In this document: piece by piece, positions 28,374-36,488 of the stretch
Numbering within the stretch: position 1 is the stretch's first letter
Layout: each line of letters begins with the position of its first letter
Origin: Nitrobacter sp. Nb-311A
GTDB taxonomy: Bacteria; Pseudomonadota; Alphaproteobacteria; Rhizobiales; Xanthobacteraceae
Direction of reading: 5' to 3'
Length of the DNA: 64,000 bases
Assembly: GCF_000152905.1 (NCBI RefSeq)
Contig: NZ_AAMY01000009.1
Coordinates: 51,498 to 115,497, forward strand
Notes under the pieces: generated by a model
What the model saw: only the letters and a program-made list of their open reading frames with translations
What the model was told of the DNA's origin: nothing
Databases searched by the model: none
Program-made: the position numbers and the translations under genes

Positions 28374-30125
28374 ATGACCGAAACAACCTTCAAGATCACG
28401 CTCGGCCAATTGAATCCGACGGTCGGAGATATTGCCGGCAATGCGGCCAAGGCCCGCGCCGCGCGGGCCCAGGCCAAGGCCGACGGGGCCGCGCTGCTGG
28501 CGCTTCCGGAACTGTTCATTGCCGGATATCCGCCCGAGGATCTGGTTTTGAGGCCGGCGTTCCAGGCTGCCTGCCGCGAGGCGATCGAAGATCTGGCGCG
28601 CGAGACCTCCGACGGCGGACCAGCCATGCTGATAGGTACGCCATGGGTCGATGATGGCAAACTCTACAATGCTTACGCGTTGCTGGATGAAGGGCGGGTC
28701 GCGGCGATCCGCTTCAAGGTCAATCTGCCGAACTATGGCGTGTTCGACGAGAAGCGCGTGTTCGCGCGGGGACCGGTCGGGGGGCCCTTGAAAATTCGGG
28801 GCGTGCGGATCGGCGTGCCGATTTGCGAAGATACCTGGGTCGAGGAATCCGCCGAATACGAGAACATCGTCGAGTGCCTTGCGGAAACCGGCGCGGAAAT
28901 TCTTATCGTTCCCAACGGGTCGCCCTATGCGAAGGGCAAGAGCGACATCAGGCTGTCGATCTCGGTCGCGCGCGTGACCGAGAGCGATCTGCCGCTGGTC
29001 TATCTCAATCAGGTCGGCGGCCAGGATGAACTGGTGTTCGATGGCGCGTCTTTCGTGCTGAATGCCGATTGCTCGCTGGCGGCGCAGTTTCCGGCCTTCG
29101 AGGAAAGCATCGTCACCCTGCAATGGACAAGGTCTGCGGAGGGGTGGCGCTGCACCGGACCGGTTGCGCCGCAGATCGAGGGTGACGAAGCTGACTATGC
29201 CGCCTGCGTGCTGGGATTACGCGACTATGTCCGGAAGAACGGATTCCCCTGTGTTCTTCTCGGGGTGTCGGGTGGAATCGACTCGGCGTTGTGCGCGGCC
29301 ATCGCCGTCGATGCCCTCGGAGCCGAGCGCGTTCGCGGCGTCATGCTGCCGTCCCGCTTCACGGCGCAGGTCTCGCTCGACGATGCGGCAAGGCTCGCAA
29401 CGGCGCTCGGCATTCGCTACGAGGTGCTGCCGATCGCGCCGGCGGTGGAAGGTTTCGAGAAAATTCTCTCAGCTACGTTCGCGGGATTGCCCCGCGATAC
29501 AACGGAGGAAAATCTGCAATCCCGCGCCCGCGGCACGCTTCTGATGGCGATCTCAAACAAAACCGGTGCGATGCTGGTGACAACCGGCAACAAGTCGGAA
29601 ATGTCGGTGGGTTATGCCACGCTGTACGGTGACATGAACGGCGGCTTCAATCCGATCAAGGATATCTTCAAGACCGAGGTTTTCCGGCTGGCAAGCCTGC
29701 GTAACGCCTGGAAGCCGGACGGCGCTTTCGGTCCATCGGGCGAGGTGATCCCGCCCAGCATCATCGCGCGGCCGCCGACGGCCGAGTTGCGCGAGAACCA
29801 GCTCGACCAGGATTCGCTGCCGCCCTATGAGCTACTCGATGCGATTCTCGAACGGCTGGTCGAGCGGGAGGAGCCGCTGGCGTCAATCGTCGCGGAAGGG
29901 TTCGACCGCGATGTGATCGTGCGGGTCGACCGCTTGCTGAACGCCGCCGAATACAAGCGCCGTCAGGCGGCGCCGGGCGTCAAGGTCACGCGCCGGAATT
30001 TCGGACGCGACCGGCGCTATCCGATCACCAACCGGTTTCGCGATTCCGGCAAATCATTGCCGGCGCCGGATGAGAATCTCGTCTCCCGCGCCAGCCGGAG
30101 TTCCGCGGAAGCCTTTGAGGGATGA
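28374..30125 (+). CDS. nadE: glutamine-dependent NAD+ synthetase
   Basis: Makes NAD+ from nicotinic acid adenine dinucleotide, ATP and glutamine-derived ammonia. 583 residues, two-domain form. The N-terminal nitrilase-like glutaminase has the triad Glu46 (LPELFIAGYPPEDL), Lys115 (FKVNLPNYGVFDEKR) and Cys151 (PICEDTW). The synthetase domain has the PP-loop GVSGGIDSAL (298-306), TGNKSEMSVGYATLYGDMNGGFNPIKD and the C-terminal KRRQAAPGVKVTRRNFGRD. Start ATG 28374 agrees with the family. It converges with the DUF2865 gene across 52 bp. Confidence 0.96.
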   Translation: MTETTFKITLGQLNPTVGDIAGNAAKARAARAQAKADGAALLALPELFIAGYPPEDLVLRPAFQAACREAIEDLARETSDGGPAMLIGTPWVDDGKLYNAYALLDEGRVAAIRFKVNLPNYGVFDEKRVFARGPVGGPLKIRGVRIGVPICEDTWVEESAEYENIVECLAETGAEILIVPNGSPYAKGKSDIRLSISVARVTESDLPLVYLNQVGGQDELVFDGASFVLNADCSLAAQFPAFEESIVTLQWTRSAEGWRCTGPVAPQIEGDEADYAACVLGLRDYVRKNGFPCVLLGVSGGIDSALCAAIAVDALGAERVRGVMLPSRFTAQVSLDDAARLATALGIRYEVLPIAPAVEGFEKILSATFAGLPRDTTEENLQSRARGTLLMAISNKTGAMLVTTGNKSEMSVGYATLYGDMNGGFNPIKDIFKTEVFRLASLRNAWKPDGAFGPSGEVIPPSIIARPPTAELRENQLDQDSLPPYELLDAILERLVEREEPLASIVAEGFDRDVIVRVDRLLNAAEYKRRQAAPGVKVTRRNFGRDRRYPITNRFRDSGKSLPAPDENLVSRASRSSAEAFEG

Positions 30126-30177
30126 CGAAATAAGAGCATGACCCCGATCCGAAAGGGGGCGCGATTTTCATCCCGTT

Positions 30178-31272
30178 CTATTGCGCGGGAATGAACCTTG
30201 GCCCCACCGACCGGATCGGCTTGTTTGACGGTGTTGAGGCGGTCGGGGTCGTATCTGCGGGGGGGCTTTGGGGCGTATCGGCTTTCGCTGCCGAGTCCTT
30301 CTTTTGCGAGCCTGCGTCGCCGGTCTGCGGCGACTTCTTCCGGGTGCCGTCTTCCGTGACGATGATGTCCCCCTGCTGGGCAGCCGCGGCCTTGTCGTCG
30401 AGTCCTTTCAACGCCTCCGCCCATGTCTGGCCTGCCGCCTTGCAAGAGCATGACGGATTAAACTCCTGACGGTACCGAAATGCGTTCGGCGAGGAGGAAT
30501 AAGGCTGTCCGCTGATAGAGACGGCCTGATTCATGTCCTCGCCGGGGTTACGATACGCGTAGAGCGCGGCGTCCGTCGCGGGACAAAGGTTCTTGCAGGT
30601 TCGCTCATCGTCGGGAAACCGGCTCGGAGTGGTGGCGAACGAGATCGGAAAGTAAAAACCGTCGCACGAACGGACACAGACGGTCCGATAGGTTCCGGAT
30701 TGCAGACCCGAATCGACGGGCGGCAGGATCGTCTGATTGTCAGGGTGGTTGCCGAACAGGTCATCGAAGAAGGAGCCCTGGTTCCGCGCCGCTGCGGCAT
30801 ATTGCGGGCCGCAATTGTTCTGCGCCAGCGCGATCAGCACGGAGCGACGCTGATTGTCGCGCTCGGGGCTGGCGCCGCCGCCGGCTTTCAGTTGCTCCAG
30901 GTTGGTGGTGATTTGCTGGAGGTTGGTCCGCATGCGCTGGATTTGATGGGTGATCGGTCCGCATTGCGCCGACTGGGCGTTGAAGAGCTGGAAGAATCCT
31001 GAACTGTCGCAGCCCATGCGGCTCGCTTGTGCGATGACACGTTCGAGCTCGCCCTGCTGCCGGCCCGCCGCGCCCTCATAGCGCCGGATCTGTCCGGCTC
31101 GCGCCGGATCGGCGCCGCCACGGTCAATGCTCGCGAGTTGCGCCTCGAGCCTGGGGCAAATCGGATTGATCCCTGGCTGGGCACCCTGCGCCAGGGCATT
31201 GGCGGTCGCGCCCGCAATGCCGGCGGCGCAAGCCAGTATTCGCATCGTGCGGGCAAACAAAAGGTCAGGCAT
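30178..31272 (-). CDS. DUF2865 domain secreted protein
   Basis: 364 residues. A short basic start and hydrophobic segment (about 10-29, ending NALAQ) suggest a Sec signal. A predicted helical region with Gln-rich heptads (about 60-130) is followed by the DUF2865 core (about 185-280): YRTVCVRSCDGFYFPISFAT, then DDERTCKNLCP and NPSCSCK, with paired cysteines probably forming disulfides in the periplasm. The last 80 residues are Lys/Pro/Thr-rich and low complexity. Function unknown; the family is confined mainly to Rhizobiales. Start is uncertain: ATG 31272 or ATG 31245, both with weak ribosome sites. The next gene on the same strand is another secreted cysteine protein. Confidence 0.82.
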   Translation of the reverse strand: MPDLLFARTMRILACAAGIAGATANALAQGAQPGINPICPRLEAQLASIDRGGADPARAGQIRRYEGAAGRQQGELERVIAQASRMGCDSSGFFQLFNAQSAQCGPITHQIQRMRTNLQQITTNLEQLKAGGGASPERDNQRRSVLIALAQNNCGPQYAAAARNQGSFFDDLFGNHPDNQTILPPVDSGLQSGTYRTVCVRSCDGFYFPISFATTPSRFPDDERTCKNLCPATDAALYAYRNPGEDMNQAVSISGQPYSSSPNAFRYRQEFNPSCSCKAAGQTWAEALKGLDDKAAAAQQGDIIVTEDGTRKKSPQTGDAGSQKKDSAAKADTPQSPPADTTPTASTPSNKPIRSVGPRFIPAQ

Positions 31273-31556
31273 GGTCCGTCATCAAAGCGATCCAGGAGCG
31301 ATTCTGCAAATTTGCTCTACGAAGAGGAATTGTCTTCCCGAACGCAGACGCGCCCATCGCGGTGACTTTGACGCAATCCAGACGAGCCTGATCGCGTCGC
31401 GAGACGCTGATGGTACAGGCCGGATGAGTTGGTCAGAGGACCGATCGCCAGCGTGGCTTTGTCATATCCCCTTCTCGCGGCAGCGTCACGTCGTTTCCGA
31501 GGCGCGAGTGTGGCGGCCTCGGCGCCACATGGATTTTCCCACTATGAATCGGAGCG

Positions 31557-31877
31557 TCAGCGTTGGCAGGTAATCGCGACGTAGTCGTTGCAGCCGCTGT
31601 GCCGACAGGAATTTGTCGACCCACGAATCGAATCCGTCATCTCCTCGGGCCGGACGCGTCTGTAAGCGATCGCCTGTGCAAAATCGCGTGACCGACAGTA
31701 GGAGTGTGCGGCGTAGGCTCCGCAGCTTTCGCTTTGGGCAAGGCACTGGTCAACGCCATATCCGTCGGCCTGGTTGGCAATGATGAAAACGCGGCTGTCC
31801 GCCCATGCGATAGTCGCAGAAAGAGCCAAGCCTGCCAGAATTGCGGGAAAAACCCGCGCTACGGGAAAAATATGCAT
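31557..31877 (-). CDS. small secreted cysteine-rich hypothetical protein
   Basis: 106 residues. MHIFPVARVFPAILAGLALS and a site after TIAWA (about residue 26) form a clear signal peptide. The mature part of about 80 residues has six cysteines, three early (spaced around QCLAQSESC and SYC) and three near the end (SCRHSGC, ITC), which suggests three disulfides. I do not recognise the family, though I believe similar short proteins occur in Bradyrhizobiaceae. An upstream in-frame start at 31985 would bury the signal peptide and is unlikely. It sits upstream of the DUF2865 gene on the same strand, 284 bp away, and divergent from cysS. Confidence 0.62.
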   Translation of the reverse strand: MHIFPVARVFPAILAGLALSATIAWADSRVFIIANQADGYGVDQCLAQSESCGAYAAHSYCRSRDFAQAIAYRRVRPEEMTDSIRGSTNSCRHSGCNDYVAITCQR

Positions 31878-32121
31878 TATATACCGGAAAAAGAGAAAGG
31901 CCGTGACAGAGTCGCCACGGCGAATGGCAGGCGATTTCCCGGCAAAATAAGGCGTTTGTGGGGCGTGGCCTTGACGCCGCGCCACCGGCTGTTCATGTTC
32001 GCCGGAATGAACGGTTCCCTCGCTATTTGTGGCAGTTGCCGCAACATTTTGAGCTAGCGATTCGCTGGCCGAGGCCGTCTTTTCTCACAATAGAGTACCG
32101 CGCGCCCCGGCCACCAGCGAG

Positions 32122-32174
32122 CGGAACGGATTTGTATTCCCGCTGCCCGGCGGCAGCGGTCTCGGAACGGATTT
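32122..32174 (+). promoter_or_regulatory. hairpin between direct repeats in the cysS leader
   Basis: Direct repeats GGAACGGATTT at 32122-32132 and 32164-32174 flank a perfect 7-bp hairpin CGCTGCC/GGCAGCG (32141-32147 and 32152-32158, loop CGGC). The right repeat abuts the cysS ATG (32176) and would contain its ribosome site (GGAACGGA). A role in cysS translation is possible but unproven. Confidence 0.4.
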
Positions 32175-32175
32175 C

Positions 32176-33609
32176 ATGGAACTGCGCCTTTACGACACCC
32201 TGACCAAACAGAAGCGTGTTTTCGACCCGATCGATCCTTCGAACGTACGGATGTATGTCTGCGGTCCGACGGTCTATGACTTTGCCCATATCGGCAATGC
32301 GCGGCCTGTCATCGTGTTCGACGTGCTATTCCGCTTGCTGCGGAATCTCTATGGCGCCGACCATGTCACCTACGTCCGCAACATCACCGACGTCGATGAC
32401 AAGATCAACGATCGCGCGGCGCGCGATTTTCCGGGCCTGTCGCTGAACGAGGCGATCCGCAAGGTTACGGAAAAGACAGCCGCGCAGTTTCAGGCCGATG
32501 TCGCCGCGCTCGGCTGCCTGCCGCCGACGCACCAGCCGCGCGCCACCGAATTCGTGCTGCCGCGCGCCGACGGCAAGACCGACATGGTGACGTTTATCAA
32601 GCAGCTCATCGCGCGCGGCCATGCCTATAAAGCGGGCGGCGAGGTGCTGTTCGACGTGCGGTCGATGCCGGACTACGGCGCGCTGTCGGGCCGCAGGCTG
32701 GAGGAGCAGAAGGCCGGCGCGCGGATCGCGGTGGACGAACACAAGAGGAATCCGGCCGACTTTGTGCTTTGGAAATTGTCGTCGGAGAACGAGCCGGGCT
32801 GGGACAGCCCGTGGGGCAGGGGGCGGCCCGGCTGGCACATCGAATGCTCGGCAATGAGCGCGGCCTATCTCGGCGAGGTCTTCGACATTCACGGCGGCGG
32901 CCTCGACCTGATCTTCCCGCATCATGAAAACGAGATCGCGCAATCGCGCTGCGCCCACGGCTCGCACGCGATGGCGAACTACTGGATGCACAACGGCTTC
33001 CTGCAGGTCGAAGGCGAGAAGATGTCGAAGAGCCTCGGCAACTTCGTGACGATCAATGAGCTTTTGACCACCGGGAAGTTCGGCGGACGGAAGTGGCCGG
33101 GCGAGGTGTTGCGGCTGAATATGTTACGTACCCACTATCGCCAGCCGATCGATTGGACGACCAAGGCTTTGGAAGAAAGTGAAACCATCCTTCGTCGCAT
33201 CTGCGGTAGGATAAAACAGTTTGACGATGCGCGTCGCGGAATGGCGATGAAAGAACGATCGGGGCAACCGAAGCTCTCACCGGAAATATTAGAAGCGCTC
33301 GTTGACGATCTGAATACTCCGTTGATGATCTCGAGGGTTGGTGAACTCAACCACGACGATGCCTTTGATCAGGCGCTATTGTCTATTGGTATCGACGTAT
33401 TTTCATACGCACGCTGGCTGCGCTCGCAGGAGCAGCAAGCAGGTTCGAATGTCGATGAGTTGGTCGCTGCTCGCCTTGAAGCAAGAAAACGAAAGGACTT
33501 CAAGGAATCCGACCGCATTCGTGACGAACTCGCCGCCATGGGCGTGGTACTGAAGGACAGCAAGGACGCTGACGGCAAGCCGGTGACGACATGGGAGATC
33601 GCGCGATGA
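32176..33609 (+). CDS. cysS: cysteinyl-tRNA synthetase
   Basis: Class I aminoacyl-tRNA synthetase charging tRNA-Cys. 477 residues. Zinc ligand Cys29 and HIGH-type motif in [18 protein letters not shown] (27-44), GWHIECSAM and [21 protein letters not shown] with further zinc ligands, and KMSKSLGN near residue 283. The C-terminal helical domain ends with the expected [21 protein letters not shown]. Base use changes inside the gene: from roughly 33100 to 33530 third positions become much richer in A and T than before and after, suggesting a recombined segment, while the protein stays intact. Followed 13 bp later by a palindromic repeat. Confidence 0.95.
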   Translation: MELRLYDTLTKQKRVFDPIDPSNVRMYVCGPTVYDFAHIGNARPVIVFDVLFRLLRNLYGADHVTYVRNITDVDDKINDRAARDFPGLSLNEAIRKVTEKTAAQFQADVAALGCLPPTHQPRATEFVLPRADGKTDMVTFIKQLIARGHAYKAGGEVLFDVRSMPDYGALSGRRLEEQKAGARIAVDEHKRNPADFVLWKLSSENEPGWDSPWGRGRPGWHIECSAMSAAYLGEVFDIHGGGLDLIFPHHENEIAQSRCAHGSHAMANYWMHNGFLQVEGEKMSKSLGNFVTINELLTTGKFGGRKWPGEVLRLNMLRTHYRQPIDWTTKALEESETILRRICGRIKQFDDARRGMAMKERSGQPKLSPEILEALVDDLNTPLMISRVGELNHDDAFDQALLSIGIDVFSYARWLRSQEQQAGSNVDELVAARLEARKRKDFKESDRIRDELAAMGVVLKDSKDADGKPVTTWEIAR

Positions 33610-33622
33610 CGAAAACGATTGT

Positions 33623-33680
33623 CCCTCACCCGGCGTCTCGCTTGCGCTCGCCGCCACCCTCTCCCGCGAGGGGAGAGGGG
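33623..33680 (+). repeat. palindromic repeat family C, copy 1 (left border of DUF559 cassette)
   Basis: The first 45 bp are identical to 34162-34206. The right end is a hairpin with 9-bp arms CCCTCTCCC (33657-33665) and GGGAGAGGG (33671-33679). It lies just after the cysS stop, so it could also stop transcription, though no T run follows. Confidence 0.85.
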
Positions 33681-33697
33681 AAGAAGGAGCCTGCGCG

Positions 33698-34237
33698 ATG
33701 AAGGGGCGCGAGAGGTTCAAAATCCTTGTCAAGGAGAGGGACGGAGGACGTGGCGCGATGACCGAGCCGCGACCTATGCCCTCTCCCCTCGCGGGAGAGG
33801 GTGCCGAGCGCCATCTGCGCGAGGCGGGTGAGGGGGCGCCCCGAAAAACAACCCCGCGGAGCTTGCGCGCGCGGATGACCGATGCCGAGCGGAAGCTCTG
33901 GTTCGCGCTCAAGGACCGGCGCTTTCAGGAACTCAAATTTCGGCGGCAAGTCCCGGTCGGACCTTACATCGCGGATTTTCTCTGCTTCGATCGGCGGCTC
34001 GTCGTCGAGGTGGATGGCGGCCAGCACGCGGAGTCGCTGCGTGATGCTGATCGGGACCGCTGGTTTACTGACAATGGCTTTCGCACGCTCCGGTTCTGGA
34101 ACAATGACGTGCTGTCGAATCTGGAAGGCGTGCTGACTGTCATTTCCGAGGGAGCGGCGACCCCTCACCCGGCGTCTCGCTTGCGCTCGCCGCCACCCTC
34201 TCCCGCAGGGGGAGAGGGAAAGACGGAGATGTTTTGA
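33698..34237 (+). CDS. DUF559 (VSR-like endonuclease fold) protein with repeat-encoded termini
   Basis: 179 residues as the longest frame. The core, about residues 53-152, is DUF559: LRARMTDAERKLW, RFQELKFRRQVPVGPYIADFLC and LVVEVDGGQH with the PD-(D/E)XK-type Asp, Glu and Gln/His, then ESLRDADRDRWF and VLRFWNNDVL-like ending. Members are probable nucleases related to Vsr, with no established role. Both ends are repeat sequence: copy 2 encodes about residues 28-47 and copy 3 about residues 155-175. Start is uncertain: ATG 33698 has AAGGAG seven bases upstream, but that site is repeat DNA; 33758 and 33877 are alternatives, the last at the core. Sits between cysS and a GNAT gene, same strand. 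Confidence 0.72.
   Translation: MKGRERFKILVKERDGGRGAMTEPRPMPSPLAGEGAERHLREAGEGAPRKTTPRSLRARMTDAERKLWFALKDRRFQELKFRRQVPVGPYIADFLCFDRRLVVEVDGGQHAESLRDADRDRWFTDNGFRTLRFWNNDVLSNLEGVLTVISEGAATPHPASRLRSPPPSPAGGEGKTEMF
33779..33836 (-). repeat. palindromic repeat family C, copy 2 (inverted, inside the DUF559 frame)
   Basis: Inverted relative to copies 1 and 3. It starts with the hairpin CCCTCTCCCC...GGGAGAGGG (33779-33801) and runs through a degenerate block to GGGTGAGGGG. It is translated in frame near the N terminus of the longest DUF559 reading frame (PSPLAGEGAERHLREAGEG). Confidence 0.75.
34161..34218 (+). repeat. palindromic repeat family C, copy 3 (right border of DUF559 cassette)
   Basis: Direct copy of 33623-33680 with a 45-bp identical stretch (34162-34206) and a hairpin CCCTCTCCC/GGGAGAGGG at its right end. 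It supplies the last 25 or so codons of the DUF559 protein, including SRLRSPPPSPAGGEG. Confidence 0.85.
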
Positions 34238-34241
34238 CGCG

Positions 34242-34742
34242 ATGGGGCAGTCGCTTCCCAAACCTGCGCTACGGCCGATGCTGCCCACTGATGTTCCTGT
34301 GCTGGCCGCGATTTTCATTGCCAGCATCGAGGAACTGACCGGCGACGATTATAGCGAGGCGCAGCAGAGCGCGTGGGCGGCCGCCGCTGACGACGAGCAC
34401 AAGTTCGGCGCACGGCTCGCGCGCCAGCTGACGCTGGTGGCGACGCTTCGGGCTTCGCCGGTCGGCTTTGCTTCGCTCAAGGGCGCCGATCACATCGACA
34501 TGCTCTATGTTCATCCGGGGGCTGCGAGGCATGGGGTTGCGACCACGTTATGCGATGCGCTTGAAAAGCTTGCTGGCGCGCGCGGCGCCACCGCCCTGAC
34601 CGTCGAAGCCAGCGATACGGCCGAGCGATTTTTCGCCAAGCGCGGCTACGTCGCGATGCAACGTAACTCGGTGACGATCGGCGACGAGTGGCTGGCCAAT
34701 ACCTCGATGAAGAAGATACTGGCTGCGGGAAGCTCGGCATGA
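34242..34742 (+). CDS. GNAT family N-acetyltransferase
   Basis: 166 residues with the acetyl-CoA-binding GNAT core: RPMLPTDVPVLAAIF (motif C), IDMLYVHPGAARHGVATTLCDALEKLA (motif A with the Q/R-x-x-G-x-G/A-like turn as ARHGVAT) and LTVEASDTAERFFAKRGY (motif B). Substrate unknown. ATG 34242 lies five bases after the DUF559 stop. Its own stop overlaps the cimA start as ATGA (34739-34742), so the two are likely co-translated, but nothing in the sequence links it to isoleucine synthesis. Confidence 0.87.
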   Translation: MGQSLPKPALRPMLPTDVPVLAAIFIASIEELTGDDYSEAQQSAWAAAADDEHKFGARLARQLTLVATLRASPVGFASLKGADHIDMLYVHPGAARHGVATTLCDALEKLAGARGATALTVEASDTAERFFAKRGYVAMQRNSVTIGDEWLANTSMKKILAAGSSA

Positions 34743-36337
34743 GCCGCGAACGCCTCTATCTGTTCGACACCACGCTGCGTGACGGCGCGCAGACCAACGG
34801 CGTCGACTTCACCTTGCAGGACAAGCAGGTGATCGCGAAGATGCTGGACGATCTCGGTATCGACTACATCGAAGGCGGCTATCCGGGCGCCAATCCGACC
34901 GATACCGCGTTTTTCTCACAGAAGCCCGCATTTCGCCATGCGCGCTTCACCGCTTTCGGCATGACGCGGCGTCCCGGACGATCGGCTTCCAATGATCCCG
35001 GACTGGCCGCGCTGATCGCTGCCGAGGCGGATGCGGTCTGTTTTGTCGCGAAATCGTCCGCCTATCAGGTCAGGGTCGCGCTCGAAACCACGAACGACGA
35101 AAACCTGGCGTCGATCCGCGACAGCGTAAAGGCAGCCACGGCAGTCGGTCGCGAGGTCATGGTGGACTGCGAGCACTTTTTCGATGGCTACAGGGAAGAC
35201 CCGGCGTTCGCGCTGGCCTGCGCCACGGCGGCCTACGAGTCCGGCGCGCGCTGGGTGGTGTTGTGCGACACCAACGGCGGCGCCATGCCGGATGAGATCG
35301 AGGCGATGGTTCGCGAAGTGACGACGCACGTCCCCGGCGACCATCTCGGTATTCACGCCCACAACGACACCGAGCAGGCGGTCGCCAATTCCCTAGCCGC
35401 GGTGCGTGCAGGGGCGCGGCAAATTCAGGGAACCCTGAACGGCCTCGGCGAACGTTGCGGCAATGCCAATCTCTGCTCGCTGATCCCAACGCTGAAACTG
35501 AAGAAGGAATTCGCCGGCCTTGTCGAAATCGGCGTGACCGAGGATCGGCTTGCTGCCCTGACACAGGTGTCGCGCATGCTCGACAACATGCTCAACCGTG
35601 CGCCAAACCGGCACGCGCCTTATGTCGGCGAAAGCGCGTTCGTCACCAAGACCGGCATCCATGCGTCTGCGATCCTCAAGGATCCCGCGACCTACGAGCA
35701 TGTCGCGCCGGAATTGGTCGGTAATCGCCGCAAGGTGCTGGTGTCGGATCAGGCCGGCCGCTCGAACGTGCTGGCCGAACTGGAGCGCGCCAACATCGCG
35801 TTCGACAGGAACGATCCGAAGCTCGGGCGGCTGGTTCGGGAGATGAAAGAGCGGGAGGCCGCTGGCTACGCCTACGAATCCGCCAACGCATCGTTCGATC
35901 TGCTGGCGCGGCGCACGCTTGGGCGCGTGCCCGAGTATTTCGACGTCGAGCAGTATGATGTCAATGTCGAACAACGCTACAATTCCCACGGCAAGCGCGT
36001 CACTGTCGCGATGGCGGTGGTGAAGGTCAGAGTTGACGGCCAACCTCTGATTTCGGCCGCCGAAGGTAACGGTCCGGTCAACGCGCTCGATCTTGCCTTG
36101 CGCAAGGATCTCGGCAAATACCAGAAATACATCGAGGGGCTTAAGCTGATCGACTATCGCGTGCGTATCCTCAACGGAGGCACCGGCGCGGTGACGCGGG
36201 TGTTGCTCGAGAGCGAGGATGAGGAGGGCGAGCGCTGGACCACGATCGGCGTGTCGCCCAATATCATCGATGCGTCGTTTCAGGCCCTGATGGATTCGGT
36301 GATTTACAAGCTGGTGAAGTCCGGCGCGCCGGCGTGA
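34739..36337 (+). CDS. cimA: (R)-citramalate synthase
   Basis: Condenses acetyl-CoA with pyruvate to citramalate, the threonine-independent entry to isoleucine. 532 residues, matching the TIGR00977-type enzyme. HMGL-like barrel: LYLFDTTLRDGAQTNGVDF (6-24, catalytic Arg-Asp and metal Asp), DYIEGGYPGANPTD, VVLCDTNGG, GIHAHNDTEQAVANSLAA (metal His residues) and QGTLNGLGERCGNANL. The C-terminal LeuA-type regulatory domain (about 400-520) is present, so isoleucine feedback is plausible. Start ATG 34739 overlaps the GNAT stop; the longer frame from 34688 lies inside that gene. A dispersed repeat follows the stop. Confidence 0.93.
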   Translation: MSRERLYLFDTTLRDGAQTNGVDFTLQDKQVIAKMLDDLGIDYIEGGYPGANPTDTAFFSQKPAFRHARFTAFGMTRRPGRSASNDPGLAALIAAEADAVCFVAKSSAYQVRVALETTNDENLASIRDSVKAATAVGREVMVDCEHFFDGYREDPAFALACATAAYESGARWVVLCDTNGGAMPDEIEAMVREVTTHVPGDHLGIHAHNDTEQAVANSLAAVRAGARQIQGTLNGLGERCGNANLCSLIPTLKLKKEFAGLVEIGVTEDRLAALTQVSRMLDNMLNRAPNRHAPYVGESAFVTKTGIHASAILKDPATYEHVAPELVGNRRKVLVSDQAGRSNVLAELERANIAFDRNDPKLGRLVREMKEREAAGYAYESANASFDLLARRTLGRVPEYFDVEQYDVNVEQRYNSHGKRVTVAMAVVKVRVDGQPLISAAEGNGPVNALDLALRKDLGKYQKYIEGLKLIDYRVRILNGGTGAVTRVLLESEDEEGERWTTIGVSPNIIDASFQALMDSVIYKLVKSGAPA

Positions 36338-36365
36338 AGCGTTCCGCCGTCCTTTATGGTTATTA

Positions 36366-36487
36366 GAGTCTCTTCAACTGCGTTGAACTCAGACTCGCCG
36401 CTTATCTTTTGGTTTGAGCATGATCTTTTCCGAAAACCGGTTTCCACTTTGCGCTGGCGCGGCCCTTCGGGTCGGGATCATGCTCTA
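36366..36487 (+). repeat. dispersed element family A, copy 1 (between convergent cimA and LOG gene)
   Basis: Two hairpin modules. Left: GAGTCT...AGACTC (36366-36371 and 36391-36396). Right: perfect 10-bp ends GAGCATGATC (36416-36425) and GATCATGCTC (36476-36485) enclosing AAACCGGTTT and GGCCCTTCGGGTC. A near-identical element occurs at 48169-48290. It fills most of the 151-bp gap between the convergent stops and may act as a two-way terminator. Confidence 0.82.
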
Positions 36488-36488
36488 G

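Noticed and set aside
30126..30177. Possible terminator between convergent nadE and the DUF2865 gene
   Set aside because: Only a weak CCCC/GGGG stem without a T run; possibly a degenerate repeat fragment.
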